Part shown: positions 35,278 to 45,486 of the stretch, in pieces
How the letters are laid out: every line of letters begins with the position of its first letter
Position numbering within the stretch: the first letter of the stretch is position 1
Assembly: GCA_905479195.1 (NCBI GenBank)
Contig: CAJQLO010000002.1
Span: 124,001 to 188,000 of the forward strand
Direction of reading: 5' to 3'
Source of the DNA: an uncultured Gammaproteobacteria bacterium
GTDB lineage: Bacteria; Pseudomonadota; Gammaproteobacteria; GCA-002705445; GCA-002716945
DNA: 64,000 nt
Position numbers and translations under genes: made by a program
Notes under the pieces: generated by a model
The model's input: the letters and a program-made list of their open reading frames with translations, nothing else
The model's database searches: none
What the model was told of the DNA's origin: nothing

Positions 35278-36099
35278 TTAATCTATATTTTTTTTACTTA
35301 GCTTTATTCGTTTAATAGTTCTAGAGTCAGCGGACAATACCTTAAATAATAAATTTGAGATTACAATAATCTCACCCTTTAAGGGCACTCTTTCGAATTT
35401 ATTTACTAAATAACCACCAATTGTTTCAACATCATCCTTAAACTCAGTTAAGAAGTATGAGTTAAACTCATCTAGCGTAGTTAATGCATCTACAATATAA
35501 TCATCATGACTTTGAGCAATAATTTTTGATTCAGTTCTTTTATCATACTCATCATCAATTTCACCAACTATTTCTTCAATAACATCTTCAATTGTAACAA
35601 GTCCTGAAACTCCACCATGTTCATCAATGACGATTGCAATATGATTCCTACTTGACTTAAATTCATTCAATAAAATATTTAGTCTTTTGCTTTCTGGGAC
35701 AAAAACTGCTGGCCTAAGCAGTTCATGTAAATTTATGTCATCATTATCATCTTTAATTGATTTTTTAAGCAAGTCTTTTGCCAGCAAGACTCCTATTATT
35801 TCATCACGGTTATCATCAATAACTGGAAACCTTGAATGACCAGATGTAGCTACTTTTTTGACAATTTCATCTATTTGATCAGTTATATCTATTACAGTCA
35901 TATGTGGCCTTGGTATCATAATATCTCTTACCTGTACTTCAGATACTTTAAAAACACCCTCAATCATTTTTAAAGATTCATTATCAAGGACACCATTATG
36001 AACCGTATTTTTCAACACTTCCAAAAGATCAGCTTTAGTCTTGGGAGAATCTTTAAAAAGACCAAGCAGTCTAGCTAACAATTTATTTTTAATTTGCAT
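35278..36099 (-). CDS. ybeX: CorC/YbeX-type CBS-domain protein
   Basis: A soluble 273-residue protein of the CorC/HlyC group. Two CBS domains cover about 65-190 (V-R-D-I-M-I-P-R-P near 57, H-G-G-V-S-G-L-V-T-I-E-D-V-I-E-E-I-V-G-E-I near 160), followed by the CorC-HlyC transporter-associated domain at the C-terminus (G-G-Y-L-V-N near 227). Linked in E. coli to magnesium efflux and to ribosome and Mg2+ homeostasis. It overlaps ybeY by 11 bases and sits in the standard ybeZYX-lnt operon. Confidence 0.92.
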   Translation of the reverse strand: MQIKNKLLARLLGLFKDSPKTKADLLEVLKNTVHNGVLDNESLKMIEGVFKVSEVQVRDIMIPRPHMTVIDITDQIDEIVKKVATSGHSRFPVIDDNRDEIIGVLLAKDLLKKSIKDDNDDINLHELLRPAVFVPESKRLNILLNEFKSSRNHIAIVIDEHGGVSGLVTIEDVIEEIVGEIDDEYDKRTESKIIAQSHDDYIVDALTTLDEFNSYFLTEFKDDVETIGGYLVNKFERVPLKGEIIVISNLLFKVLSADSRTIKRIKLSKKNID

Positions 36100-36559
36100 A
36101 GTATGGGTCAGGACATCCTAATATATTCATTAATTCTTTTTCTTTATCTTCCATTATAACTCGAGATTTATCTAAGTCATGCGTATAACCCTGCAAATGA
36201 AGCATAGAATGAATTATCATATGTGCCCACCTATTATCTTTTTCTATACTATACATGTCAGACTCTTCATTGATAATCTCCGGGCATACCATGATATCTC
36301 CTAATATATGCTCTCCTGTTATAATATGAGAGTTATTTGGGAAAGATAAAACATTTGTTGGTTTATTTTTTTTAAAAAATATTTTATTTAATTTCATTAT
36401 TTCATTCTTATTAGCTATTCTAATAATAACTAATGAGTCCTTCTCTTCGTTAAATGCAATTTTCGCCCACTTATTTATTTTTAAATTAGTTGGCACATAA
36501 CCCAATGATTTATCTTTTACAATTCTTACTGATAATGGGCTATTTTTTTCTTTTATCAT
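36089..36559 (-). CDS. ybeY: Endoribonuclease YbeY
   Basis: Metal-dependent single-strand RNase in 16S rRNA 3'-end maturation and ribosome quality control (156 residues). The zinc motif H-x3-H-x5-H is present as H-S-M-L-H-L-Q-G-Y-T-H near 116-126. P-T-N-V-L-S-F-P near 67 and G-D-I-M-V-C near 87 are family motifs. Overlaps ybeZ by 20 bases and ybeX by 11. Confidence 0.93.
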   Translation of the reverse strand: MIKEKNSPLSVRIVKDKSLGYVPTNLKINKWAKIAFNEEKDSLVIIRIANKNEIMKLNKIFFKKNKPTNVLSFPNNSHIITGEHILGDIMVCPEIINEESDMYSIEKDNRWAHMIIHSMLHLQGYTHDLDKSRVIMEDKEKELMNILGCPDPYYAN

Positions 36560-37511
36560 ATTCCCTAATTATATCTTTAACAATTTTATGCCTCATAACA
36601 TCATTGGGTTTAAAATTTGTAATATGAACTCCATCAATATTAGGCATAAATTCCAGGCAATCTTTCAACCCAGATCTAGAATCTCTTGGTAAATCTATCT
36701 GGCTTGTATCGCCAGTTACAACAGCTTTTGACCCAAAACCAATCCTTGTTAAAAACATTTCCATCTGAGCAATAGTAGTATTTTGACCTTCGTCTAATAT
36801 TATAAATGCATCATTTAAGGTTCTGCCTCTCATATATGCAAGCGGAGCTATTTCAATAATTTTCTTTTCGATAAGTCTTGTAACTCTTTCAACTCCCACT
36901 GTTTCATCAAGAGCATCATATATTGGTTGTAAATATGGGTTTACTTTCTCAGACAAATCTCCAGGTAAAAAACCAAGTTTTTCCCCTGCTTCAATTGCAG
37001 GTCTCACTAAAAATATTTTTTTAATTAAATCCTTCTCTAAAAAATATATTGCACATGCAACTGCAAGATATGTTTTACCAGTTCCTGCAGCACCTATGCC
37101 AAATGTTAAATCATTTTTCATTATGGCCTGCACATACTCTTGTTGTGACTTTGATTTAGGCCTAATAGTTATTTTCTTACATTTAAGAGAAATAGCATCT
37201 GGGTCTGAAATAATCTTATCAGTCATGCTTTCAGTATCATCGCTAGTATTGTTCATATACATATGGAGTTGCTTAGAAGTTAATTCTTCTTCAGCTGAAA
37301 GCACATATAACTTCTCAATCAAACTTGAAGTTAAAGGCACATTTTGCTTATCACCTTTTATTATAAATGAATTCCCTCTATTTGAAATTTCAACATGCAT
37401 ATATGATTCAATCTGTCTAAGGTTTTCATCAAGTAGCCCACATAAGTTTGATAACCTCTCATTATCCTGAGGTTGTAATAATAAATTCTGGCTTGTAATT
37501 TTTTCTATCAA
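36540..37511 (-). CDS. ybeZ: PhoH-like ATPase YbeZ
   Basis: PhoH-family P-loop ATPase (323 residues) that partners YbeY in RNA metabolism. Walker A is G-A-A-G-T-G-K-T near 138; Walker B lies in A-F-I-I-L-D-E-G-Q-N-T near 235, followed by T-G-D-T-S-Q-I-D-L near 267. A KH-like N-terminal region precedes the ATPase domain. It follows miaB by 35 bases as in E. coli. Confidence 0.93.
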   Translation of the reverse strand: MIEKITSQNLLLQPQDNERLSNLCGLLDENLRQIESYMHVEISNRGNSFIIKGDKQNVPLTSSLIEKLYVLSAEEELTSKQLHMYMNNTSDDTESMTDKIISDPDAISLKCKKITIRPKSKSQQEYVQAIMKNDLTFGIGAAGTGKTYLAVACAIYFLEKDLIKKIFLVRPAIEAGEKLGFLPGDLSEKVNPYLQPIYDALDETVGVERVTRLIEKKIIEIAPLAYMRGRTLNDAFIILDEGQNTTIAQMEMFLTRIGFGSKAVVTGDTSQIDLPRDSRSGLKDCLEFMPNIDGVHITNFKPNDVMRHKIVKDIIREYDKRKK

Positions 37512-37546
37512 ATTCTTATAAGTCTCCTATCTGATAATTTTGATTT

Positions 37547-38884
37547 TTATGAAATATTTAAATAAGTTCCATGTAATGTATTCGTCCTCATTTCATCTAT
37601 TCGTACATCTACAAACTTACTAATTAATTCTCGGTCACCCGAAAAGTTTATGACCTTATTATTGTCAGTCCTCCCAAAAACTTCGGTACTTCTTTTTAGT
37701 GAAACTCCTTCTACAAGAACTCTTTCTATTTTTCCTACCATTTTTTCTGAGTAACTCAGGGACTGATTCTTAATTAAATCTTTCAATTCTTTCAACCTAT
37801 CTGATTTAACTTTATCTGACAAACTATCAAATTCTTGCGCAGCAGGTGTTCCTGGTCTTGGGCTATAAATAAAGCTATACGCATCACTAAAATTTAATTC
37901 TGAAATAAAATCTAAAGTTTTTTGAAATTCATAATTAGATTCACCAGGATAACCTACTATAAAATCTGAAGACAAATGTATATCTGGTCTAATTTCCCTA
38001 ACCTTTCTAATAATACTCTTATACTCAAGAACCGTATGTTTTCTTTTCATTTTAGAAAGAATTAAATCTGAGCCTGATTGTATTGGTAGGTGTAGATTAT
38101 TTGCGAGTTTAGGGTTTTTATATTCACTTATCAAGTCTTGAGAAAAATCTATTGGATGAGAAGTTGTATAACGAATTCTATCTATGCCATCTATGTGAGA
38201 AATATATCGAATCAAATCTGAAAGGCCAACAGGATTACCATCATAGTCATTTGATTTATATGCATTAACATTCTGTCCAAGCAATACAATTTCTCTTGCC
38301 CCCTGGGCTGATAACTGCATGGCTTCATTAATAATATCATCAAATCTTCTATTAAATTCTTCGCCTCTTGTATATGGTACAACACAAAAAGTACAATATT
38401 TACTACAACCTTCCATAATAGAAAGATAAGCTGAAGGTGCTTTTTTATCTGAGGTTGGTAGATAGTCAAATTTTTCTATTTCAGGAAAACTAACATCTAC
38501 AGCAGTTTTAACATCTAACAAAGACAGTTCTTTGATCATTTTAGGAATTCTATGAATTGTTTGCGGGCCAAAAATAATATCCACTGAAGGCGCTCTTGAT
38601 TTAATACTCTTGCCTTCTTGAGACGCAACACAGCCACCAACAGCTATTAATATATCTGGCTTATTATCTTTTATCTTTTTCCATCTTCCTAACTGATGAA
38701 AAACTTTTTCTTGAGCTTTCTCTCGAATTGAGCATGTATTTAAAAGCAATAAATCAGCATCTTGAGGATCATTAGTCTCAACCATTTTTAAATTAACTTT
38801 TAGAACATCAGTGAGCTTGTCTGAATCATATACATTCATCTGACAACCATGAGTCTTTATAAAGAATTTTTTATTTTCCAGCAT
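37547..38884 (-). CDS. miaB: tRNA-2-methylthio-N6-dimethylallyladenosine synthase
   Basis: Radical-SAM enzyme that thiomethylates i6A37 in tRNA (445 residues). The N-terminal domain has the auxiliary-cluster cysteines (T-H-G-C-Q-M-N near 11-17, N-T-C-S-I-R near 49, V-G-G-C-V-A near 83). The radical-SAM motif C-S-K-Y-C-T-F-C lies near 157, and a C-terminal TRAM domain follows (V-L-V-E-G-V-S-L-K near 385). Heads the miaB-ybeZ-ybeY-ybeX-lnt block and lies 5 bases after ssb. Confidence 0.96.
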   Translation of the reverse strand: MLENKKFFIKTHGCQMNVYDSDKLTDVLKVNLKMVETNDPQDADLLLLNTCSIREKAQEKVFHQLGRWKKIKDNKPDILIAVGGCVASQEGKSIKSRAPSVDIIFGPQTIHRIPKMIKELSLLDVKTAVDVSFPEIEKFDYLPTSDKKAPSAYLSIMEGCSKYCTFCVVPYTRGEEFNRRFDDIINEAMQLSAQGAREIVLLGQNVNAYKSNDYDGNPVGLSDLIRYISHIDGIDRIRYTTSHPIDFSQDLISEYKNPKLANNLHLPIQSGSDLILSKMKRKHTVLEYKSIIRKVREIRPDIHLSSDFIVGYPGESNYEFQKTLDFISELNFSDAYSFIYSPRPGTPAAQEFDSLSDKVKSDRLKELKDLIKNQSLSYSEKMVGKIERVLVEGVSLKRSTEVFGRTDNNKVINFSGDRELISKFVDVRIDEMRTNTLHGTYLNIS

Positions 38885-38889
38885 TTACT

Positions 38890-39327
38890 CTAGAAGGGTA
38901 CATCGTCATCATGTTGAGCAGCAGAACCAGAACTTTGATTAAAATCATCCCTGCCCTGAGATTGATTATTAAATTGAGAGTTATCACTAGAGTCAGATTT
39001 AGAACCTACAAAAGTAAAATTATCAGAAATAATATCAGTAGAATATTTCTCTATACCATCTTTGTCTTGCCATTTACGAGTTTGTAATCTACCTTCGACA
39101 TATAGTTGTTGACCTTTTTTAACATATTGCCCTATTGTTTCAGCAGGTTTATTAAAGAATACTACTCGATGCCACTCTGTTTTATCTTCGTAAGCACCAG
39201 ACTCTTGATTCTTAAATTTTCTATTTGTTGCCAATGACAGGTTCAGGACCGCATTGCCACTAGGCATTACCTTAACTTCTGGATCAGCGCCAACTCTACC
39301 TAATAATATTACTTTATTTACTGACAT
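38890..39327 (-). CDS. ssb: Single-stranded DNA-binding protein
   Basis: A 145-residue OB-fold protein: start M-S-V-N-K-V-I-L-L-G-R-V-G-A-D-P-E, W-H-R-V-V-F-F-N-K near 52, and G-R-L-Q-T-R-K-W near 79. After a Gln/Ser/Asn-rich linker it ends D-D-D-V-P-F, the acidic tail that recruits repair and replication proteins. Divergent from uvrA across a 402-bp region, an arrangement seen in E. coli as well. Confidence 0.96.
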   Translation of the reverse strand: MSVNKVILLGRVGADPEVKVMPSGNAVLNLSLATNRKFKNQESGAYEDKTEWHRVVFFNKPAETIGQYVKKGQQLYVEGRLQTRKWQDKDGIEKYSTDIISDNFTFVGSKSDSSDNSQFNNQSQGRDDFNQSSGSAAQHDDDVPF

Positions 39328-39369
39328 AAACTCTCTTCTGTATGATTTTCTATATGGATTTAACTATAA

Positions 39370-39711
39370 CTTAAATATTATCTTACGAATAGGAATAATT
39401 CCACTCAAAGATTGGGTTTTGCACATTATTTGCCTATTCTAGAATGTATTTCAACTTATTATGAATATGCAGTACCCAATAGCAAAAAGAAGGACTTGAG
39501 GCAGGAAATCAAGCATCATAGACCTATATTTGACCGAGTGACTCAAGGTAATAGAGCTTAAATCCTCAATATATCAAAAGCATATATTGAAAGGGTATAT
39601 GTTAAGATTTACGAAAAGAACTCTTATGATAATGAATGGGCTACTAGACTATTTGATTCATGCAATATTCATATTTTCACCTCGGTAAATGATTTAATTA
39701 GTAGCATTTGA
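39370..39711 (+). pseudogene. Possible decayed gene in the ssb-uvrA gap
   Basis: The 402-bp gap 39328-39729 holds no intact gene. One plus-strand frame is open from 39370 to 39711 except for a single TAA at 39559-39561: 63 codons before it and 49 after. The predicted residues look protein-like, for example R-P-I-F-D-R-V-T-Q-G-N-R-A before the stop and [15 protein letters not shown] after it. No start codon or ribosome-binding site with a convincing N-terminus is seen, and I recognise no family. It could be a remnant or chance; the ssb promoter candidate overlaps its beginning. Confidence 0.3.
39380..39408 (-). promoter_or_regulatory. Candidate ssb promoter with palindromic spacer
   Basis: On the minus strand TTGAGT (39403-39408), 17 bases, TAAGAT (39380-39385). 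The spacer contains the palindrome GGAAT-T-ATTCC. No LexA-type CTGT-N8-ACAG box was found in the gap. Confidence 0.35.
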
Positions 39712-39729
39712 TGATATGATTTCTCTAGC

Positions 39730-42585
39730 ATGAAAAAGAATATTTTTGTCAAGGGTGCGCGAACCCATAATCTAAAAAATATAAATGTAGAGATACCTAG
39801 AAACAAGCTTGTTACAATTACAGGTTTATCAGGTTCTGGAAAATCCTCACTTGCGTTTGATACAATATTTGCTGAAGGTCAAAGACGCTATATGGAATCC
39901 TTGTCATCTTATGCTAGACAATTCCTGTCAATAATGGATAAACCAGATGTTGATGTCATAGAGGGTTTGTCTCCAGCTATATCAATTGAACAAAAATCAT
40001 CATCGCATAACCCAAGATCAACAGTAGGAACTGTGACAGAAATATATGACTACCTTAGGCTTCTTTATGCCAGAGTTGGGACTCCGAGATGTCCTGAACA
40101 TTCAAATGAATTAGCAGCCATGTCTCTTTCTGATATGACTACTAAAATCTTGTCAGATTATCATGAAAAAAATATTGCTGTACTTGCTCCTATAGTGAAA
40201 AAACAAAAAGGAGAGCATGTAAAATTAATTCAATCTTTTGCTCAACAAGGATATAGGAGAGTACGAGTAAATAATGAAATTGTAGAAATTTCAGATATAT
40301 CAAAACATCTGCTTCAACATCTAATTGATCCTAAGAAAAAAAATGATATTGAATTAGTAGTGGATAGGTTAAGTGTAAATAATGATAATAAATTACGAAT
40401 AACTGAATCTTTAGAAACTGCATCAAATATTTCAAATGGAATTGTTTATATCCTAAATATGGTCGAAGATCAGGTACAAGATATTTTTTCAACTAAATAT
40501 TCCTGCCCACATTGTGGTTACTCGATTAGTGAATTAGAACCTAAGTTATTTTCATTTAATAGTCCAGCTGGGGCCTGCGTATCATGTGATGGTTTAGGAG
40601 TTAGAGAATATTTTGATCCTCATAAAATTATAGTTAACCAAGAATTAAGCTTAACTAATGGGGCAATATATGGATGGGATGATAAAAGTGCTTATTATAG
40701 TTTACTACTAAAAAGTTTATCTGCTCATTATAAAATTAATTTGGATTTAGAGTATAGAAAATTACCTGATAGTTTTAAAGATATTTTATTTTATGGAAGT
40801 AAGAAAGAAGTTATTAAAATGAAATATGTAAGGGGTTATCGTAAAAGAGATCAAAGTGATTTTATTATTAAAGAAGAGATATGGGATGGGATTGTTAAAA
40901 AATATGAAAAACAATATGAAAATGGCTCATATTCAACTAGAGAAAGATTATCAAAATATTTAAGTACTAATAAATGTAGCGAATGCGGGAACACAAGACT
41001 TAATGAGAAAAGTAGGAATATATTTATATCAAACAAAGCTATTAGCGATATAACTGCATTTACAACAGAGGAATGCTTTAACTTTTTCAGTAACTTAAAA
41101 CTAAAAGGGATGAAGAAAGAAATATCTATCAAAATTGTTGCTGAAATTACTAGTAGACTTGGTTTCCTGGTTAATGTTGGTCTAAATTATTTATCCTTAG
41201 ATAGAAGCGCGGAAACACTCTCTGGGGGTGAAGCCCAAAGAATAAGGCTGGCAAGTCAGATTGGGTCTGGACTTGTAGGGGTAATGTATATACTTGATGA
41301 GCCATCAATTGGTTTACATCAAAAAGATAATGATAAATTACTCCAAACACTGACTCATTTAAGGGAACTAGGAAATACTGTAATCGTTGTAGAACATGAT
41401 GAAGATACAATCCTAGCCTCAGATTATATTGTTGATGTTGGCCCAGGTGCTGGTGACTTAGGAGGGGAAATTGTATATGCTGGAAAACCTGAGGGCATAA
41501 AGAAGATAAAAGATTCATATACAGGGCAATATTTATCAGGTAAGAAAAAAATAGATGTTCCAAAAGATAGGTTAAAAATAAATCCCAAGAAAGTACTATC
41601 TATTCATAATGCAGTAACTAATAATCTTAAAAATTTAACAGTCAATATCCCTATAGGTCTTATGACATGTATAACCGGTGTCTCTGGTTCTGGTAAATCA
41701 AGTTTAATAAACAATGTTTTATTTAATTATGTATATAATAATTTTTTAGAAAAAGATAATTCTCAAACAGGCTGTGACAAAATTAGTGGTTTGGAACATA
41801 TAGATAAAATAATAGAAATTGATCAAAGTCCTATAGGAAGAACTCCTAGGTCTAATCCAGCAACATATACAGGAATATTTACATATATACGAGAATTACT
41901 TACACAAACACAAGAGGCGCGATCAAGAGGTTATAAAGCTGGAAGATTTAGTTTTAATGTCAAAGGCGGAAGATGTGAAACATGTGAGGGAGATGGGGTG
42001 ATAAAAGTAGAGATGCACTTTTTATCCGATGTATATGTTAAATGTGATAAATGTGATGGTAAAAGATATAATCCTGAAACTCTAGATATTTTATTTAAAA
42101 CAAAAAATATAAGTGATATTCTAAATTTTACAGTTCATGAAGCTTTGGAATTCTTTGAAAATATACCGGTTATAAGTAGAAAATTGGAAATTATTAATGA
42201 AGTTGGGCTTTCATATATAAGGCTTGGACAAAATGCTACTACTCTCTCAGGTGGTGAAGCACAAAGAATAAAGCTAGCTAAAGAATTAATTAAAAGAGAT
42301 ACGGGGCAAACTCTTTATTTGTTAGATGAACCCACAACTGGATTACATTTTCATGATGTAGCAAAATTACTAAAGGTTTTAAATAAACTGAAAGAACGCG
42401 GTAATACATTAATAATAATTGAACATAACTTAGAAGTTATTAAGACTGCTGACTGGATAATTGACCTTGGCCCAGAAGGCGGAATCGGTGGTGGGCATAT
42501 TGTTTCAGAAGGCACCCCAGAGTTTGTCGCAAAAAATAAAAAATCTTATACTGGAAAATTCTTAAAAGATAAGCTTAATTGCTAG
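39730..42585 (+). CDS. uvrA: Excinuclease ABC subunit A
   Basis: Damage-recognition ATPase of nucleotide excision repair (951 residues, normal length). Two ABC modules: Walker A G-L-S-G-S-G-K-S near 32-39 and G-V-S-G-S-G-K-S-S near 650, signatures [11 protein letters not shown] and [11 protein letters not shown]. Zinc fingers C-P-H-C ... C-V-S-C near 258-286 and C-E-T-C ... C-D-K-C near 748-777. A TATGAT at 39715-39720 lies 9 bases before the ATG. Converges on rplQ with an 11-base overlap. Confidence 0.98.
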   Translation: MKKNIFVKGARTHNLKNINVEIPRNKLVTITGLSGSGKSSLAFDTIFAEGQRRYMESLSSYARQFLSIMDKPDVDVIEGLSPAISIEQKSSSHNPRSTVGTVTEIYDYLRLLYARVGTPRCPEHSNELAAMSLSDMTTKILSDYHEKNIAVLAPIVKKQKGEHVKLIQSFAQQGYRRVRVNNEIVEISDISKHLLQHLIDPKKKNDIELVVDRLSVNNDNKLRITESLETASNISNGIVYILNMVEDQVQDIFSTKYSCPHCGYSISELEPKLFSFNSPAGACVSCDGLGVREYFDPHKIIVNQELSLTNGAIYGWDDKSAYYSLLLKSLSAHYKINLDLEYRKLPDSFKDILFYGSKKEVIKMKYVRGYRKRDQSDFIIKEEIWDGIVKKYEKQYENGSYSTRERLSKYLSTNKCSECGNTRLNEKSRNIFISNKAISDITAFTTEECFNFFSNLKLKGMKKEISIKIVAEITSRLGFLVNVGLNYLSLDRSAETLSGGEAQRIRLASQIGSGLVGVMYILDEPSIGLHQKDNDKLLQTLTHLRELGNTVIVVEHDEDTILASDYIVDVGPGAGDLGGEIVYAGKPEGIKKIKDSYTGQYLSGKKKIDVPKDRLKINPKKVLSIHNAVTNNLKNLTVNIPIGLMTCITGVSGSGKSSLINNVLFNYVYNNFLEKDNSQTGCDKISGLEHIDKIIEIDQSPIGRTPRSNPATYTGIFTYIRELLTQTQEARSRGYKAGRFSFNVKGGRCETCEGDGVIKVEMHFLSDVYVKCDKCDGKRYNPETLDILFKTKNISDILNFTVHEALEFFENIPVISRKLEIINEVGLSYIRLGQNATTLSGGEAQRIKLAKELIKRDTGQTLYLLDEPTTGLHFHDVAKLLKVLNKLKERGNTLIIIEHNLEVIKTADWIIDLGPEGGIGGGHIVSEGTPEFVAKNKKSYTGKFLKDKLNC

Positions 42586-42946
42586 AAGCTGATTTTTCAG
42601 TTAATTCAACATATGCTTGTGGAGACGCGTCACCAAGAGTACAACCAGACTTAAGGATTCTTAAATATCCACCTGGACGATCTTTAAATCTAGGTCCTAA
42701 ATCTTCGAATAGTTTTTTAACTAACTTTTTACTTCTAATTTTTGAATATGCTAATCTACGTCTGATTAATGAATCAGTTTTGGCAAGAGTTATTAATGGT
42801 TCAGCAAACCTTCTGAGTTCCTTAGCTTTAGGTACTGAAGTTTCAATTCTCTCAAATTCAAATAATGATAAACACATATTTTTAAACATAGCTTTTCTAT
42901 GTGAAGAATTTCTATTTAACTGTCTACCGCTTTTTCTATGTCTCAT
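42575..42946 (-). CDS. rplQ: Ribosomal protein L17
   Basis: Large-subunit protein, 123 residues from ATG 42946. An upstream ATG (42976) would add ten residues unlike L17; [10 protein letters not shown] is the family start. The ATG overlaps the rpoA stop (ATGA). Last gene of the alpha operon. It ends inside the 3' end of convergent uvrA, so no separate terminator is visible. Confidence 0.97.
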   Translation of the reverse strand: MRHRKSGRQLNRNSSHRKAMFKNMCLSLFEFERIETSVPKAKELRRFAEPLITLAKTDSLIRRRLAYSKIRSKKLVKKLFEDLGPRFKDRPGGYLRILKSGCTLGDASPQAYVELTEKSASSN

Positions 42947-43929
42947 ATTCTTTTTTCCATACTTTTTGGTGGCCAATCTTCTAATTTAATACCAAGCGAC
43001 AAACTATGTGTAGCCAAAACATCTTTAATCTCTGTAAGTGATTTTTTTCCCAAATTAGGAGTTTTTAATAACTCATTTTCACTTCTTTGAACTAAATCAC
43101 CTATATAGTAAATATTTTCTGCTTTTAAGCAATTTGCAGATCTTACTGTCAATTCTAAATCATCAACAGGTCTTAGTAATACAGGATCAATTTGGGGAGT
43201 ATCTAGATCCTCAACAGCTTCCTCTTTAACTTCTAGGATCGTAAATACTGATAATTGGTCTCGTAAGATTGAGCCTGCTTGTCTGATAGCATCCTCAGGT
43301 TCAATTGTCTCATTAGTTTTCAAATCTATTATGAGTTTATCTAAGTCCGTTCTTTGTTTAACCCTTGCAGTATCAACATTGTAAGTAACCTGAACTACTG
43401 GGCTAAATGAAGCATCTAATTGCATTTTTCCTATGCCAAGATCTTCTGATTCGTTAAATTTTCTTTTCTGTGCGGCCAAATATCCTCTGCCTTTTGAAAT
43501 TGTCATATGTATAATAATTTCTGTTTTATTATTAGTAATATTGGCTATACAAAAATCTGGATTTTTAATCTCTAAATCAGCATTTGCAGTAATATCAGAG
43601 GCTAATACTGGACCCATTCCTTTCTTCCTTAAGGTCACTTCCAAAGTATCTTTTTCATGTAACACTAAGGCAAGTTTTTTGATGTTTAGTAATATTTCTA
43701 GAACATCCTCTTGAACTCCCTCTATCGTACTGTATTCATGAAGTATATTTTCAATAGAAACTTCTGTGACAGCACTTCCTGGTAATGATGATAATAAGAC
43801 TCTTCTGAGCGCATTACCCAAAGTATGACCAAAGCCTCTTTCTAGTGGCTCTATAGTTATCTTTGCATGAGACGGGTTTAACATCTCTATGTCTACTAAT
43901 TTTGGTTTTAGAAAGTCATTGTTATTCAT
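42943..43929 (-). CDS. rpoA: RNA polymerase alpha subunit
   Basis: Assembly platform of RNA polymerase (328 residues, E. coli 329). N-terminal domain with [20 protein letters not shown] near 27-46; C-terminal domain, which contacts UP elements and activators, from about 240 with [17 protein letters not shown] and [10 protein letters not shown]. In the alpha operon between rpsD (7-base gap) and rplQ. Confidence 0.98.
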   Translation of the reverse strand: MNNNDFLKPKLVDIEMLNPSHAKITIEPLERGFGHTLGNALRRVLLSSLPGSAVTEVSIENILHEYSTIEGVQEDVLEILLNIKKLALVLHEKDTLEVTLRKKGMGPVLASDITANADLEIKNPDFCIANITNNKTEIIIHMTISKGRGYLAAQKRKFNESEDLGIGKMQLDASFSPVVQVTYNVDTARVKQRTDLDKLIIDLKTNETIEPEDAIRQAGSILRDQLSVFTILEVKEEAVEDLDTPQIDPVLLRPVDDLELTVRSANCLKAENIYYIGDLVQRSENELLKTPNLGKKSLTEIKDVLATHSLSLGIKLEDWPPKSMEKRI

Positions 43930-43936
43930 GTATCAC

Positions 43937-44560
43937 CTATTTTGAGTATAATTCGACAATTAACGATTCATTTATTTCAGAAGGCAATTCTTTGCGCTCT
44001 GGTGTTCTTATAAATGTGCCTTTGAGATTTTTTACATCTACTTCAATCCAATCATTAAATCCCCGAGTCTCCGCAAGACTCATAGCTGATTTAATTCGTA
44101 GTTGATCTTTTTTATTATTTCTAACAGAAACCTTGTCTTTCGGGTTCAGCTGATATGAAGCGATATTTACTATCGAATCATTAACTTGAATATTTTTATG
44201 GTTCACTAGCTGTCTTGATTCAGCTCTTGTTGATCCAAAACCTAATCTATATACAACATTGTCTAATCTTGACTCTAACATGTTGAGTAAGTTTTCTCCT
44301 GTTGAACCTTTTTTACTAGCAGCTTTTTTATAATAATTTCTAAATTGCTTTTCTAGCACACCATAAATTCTCTTAACTTTTTGTTTCTCCCTTAACTGTA
44401 GAGAGTAATCAGAAGTTTTAGGTCTCCTTGAGTCAGCCTTTTGCCCAGGCTTCTTTTCAAGATTACATTTTGTTTCTAAAGATCTTGACCCTGATTTCAA
44501 AAATAAATCAGTCCCTTCTCTTCTCATTAACTTACATTTAGATCCGGTAAATTTAGCCAT
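43937..44560 (-). CDS. rpsD: Ribosomal protein S4
   Basis: Primary 16S rRNA-binding protein and, in E. coli, translational repressor of the alpha operon (207 residues). The S4 domain has [14 protein letters not shown] near 90-103 and V-N-H-K-N-I-Q-V-N near 117. No Zn-binding cysteine cluster at the N-terminus. Gap of 6 bases to rpsK. Confidence 0.98.
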   Translation of the reverse strand: MAKFTGSKCKLMRREGTDLFLKSGSRSLETKCNLEKKPGQKADSRRPKTSDYSLQLREKQKVKRIYGVLEKQFRNYYKKAASKKGSTGENLLNMLESRLDNVVYRLGFGSTRAESRQLVNHKNIQVNDSIVNIASYQLNPKDKVSVRNNKKDQLRIKSAMSLAETRGFNDWIEVDVKNLKGTFIRTPERKELPSEINESLIVELYSK

Positions 44561-44566
44561 AATTTT

Positions 44567-44956
44567 TTATACTCTCCTCTTTTTAGGTGGTCTACATCCA
44601 TTATGTGGAAGAGGCGTTATATCTGTAATATTCGTAATTTTATACCCAGAGCTATTTAGAGCTCTAACCGCAGAATCTCTTCCTGGACCAGGACCTTTAA
44701 CTAGAACTTCTAAGCTTTTTACTCCAAACTCCGCAGCTTTTATTCCAGCTTTTTCCGCAGCTATCTGAGCTGCAAATGGAGTACTTTTTCTTGAACCTCT
44801 AAACCCAGAACCACCAGATGTTGCCCATGACAATGTATTGCCCTGCTTATCAGTTATTGTGATGATTGTATTATTGAAAGAAGCATATATATGTGCCACT
44901 CCTTCATTAACAACTCTCTTTTCTTTCTTCTTCTTTGGTTTAGTAGTAGTTACCAT
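44567..44956 (-). CDS. rpsK: Ribosomal protein S11
   Basis: Platform protein of the 30S subunit (129 residues), with [18 protein letters not shown] near 19-36 and P-P-K-K-R-R-V at the C-terminus. It is separated by 1 base from rpsM and lies in the alpha operon. Confidence 0.98.
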   Translation of the reverse strand: MVTTTKPKKKKEKRVVNEGVAHIYASFNNTIITITDKQGNTLSWATSGGSGFRGSRKSTPFAAQIAAEKAGIKAAEFGVKSLEVLVKGPGPGRDSAVRALNSSGYKITNITDITPLPHNGCRPPKKRRV

Positions 44957-44957
44957 A

Positions 44958-45317
44958 TTATTTAGCCTTTATAAGTTTTCTTGGTCCTTTTCTAGTTCTG
45001 CTATTATTTTTTGTTTTCTGTCCACGCAAAGGTAATCCTTTACGGTGTCTAATTCCTCTATATGAACCAATATCCATAAGACGTTTTATATTTATCGAAG
45101 TCTCTCTTCTTAAGTCACCTTCAAGTTGATACTTTTCAACATGGTTTCTTAAGATTTCTAGATCACTATCATCTAGCTCATGTACCTTCTTATTCCTACT
45201 GACACCGGAATCTGCACAAATCTTATTTGCTCTGGTTGGCCCTATTCCATAAATAGAGGTCAAAGCAATCCATATATGCTTTCCGTTTGGTAAATTTATT
45301 CCTGCAATTCTAGCCAT
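44958..45317 (-). CDS. rpsM: Ribosomal protein S13
   Basis: Head protein of the 30S subunit forming bridges to the 50S and contacting P-site tRNA (119 residues). [10 protein letters not shown] at the start, a helix-two-turn-helix with [26 protein letters not shown] and a basic tail ending R-K-L-I-K-A-K. First gene of the alpha group, 53 bases after rpmJ. Confidence 0.98.
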   Translation of the reverse strand: MARIAGINLPNGKHIWIALTSIYGIGPTRANKICADSGVSRNKKVHELDDSDLEILRNHVEKYQLEGDLRRETSINIKRLMDIGSYRGIRHRKGLPLRGQKTKNNSRTRKGPRKLIKAK

Positions 45318-45370
45318 TTATTTCTCTCGAACGATGATTTTATATTTCATTTGTGTTTAATACAACCTAT

Positions 45371-45484
45371 TTAACCTTGTCTTTGTTTATGTCTCGGATC
45401 TTTACAGATAATTCTGACAACCCTTTTTCTTCTAATTACGCGACAATTCCTACATAATTTCTTTACAGATGCTCTTACTTTCAT
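45371..45484 (-). CDS. rpmJ: Ribosomal protein L36
   Basis: A 37-residue protein: [19 protein letters not shown], then [16 protein letters not shown]. The C-x-x-C, later C and H are the zinc ligands of the zinc-containing L36 form. It lies between secY (2-base gap) and rpsM, the standard end of the spc operon. Confidence 0.97.
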   Translation of the reverse strand: MKVRASVKKLCRNCRVIRRKRVVRIICKDPRHKQRQG

Positions 45485-45486
45485 TT

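Noticed and set aside
39328-39729. tRNA or small RNA gene in the ssb-uvrA gap
   Set aside because: No cloverleaf-like pattern, CCA end or strong hairpin was found; LexA-type boxes were also not found.
42947-42976. Longer starts for rplQ, rplV, rpsH and rpsQ
   Set aside because: The extra residues lie inside the preceding genes and do not match the conserved N-termini; internal ATG codons fit the families.
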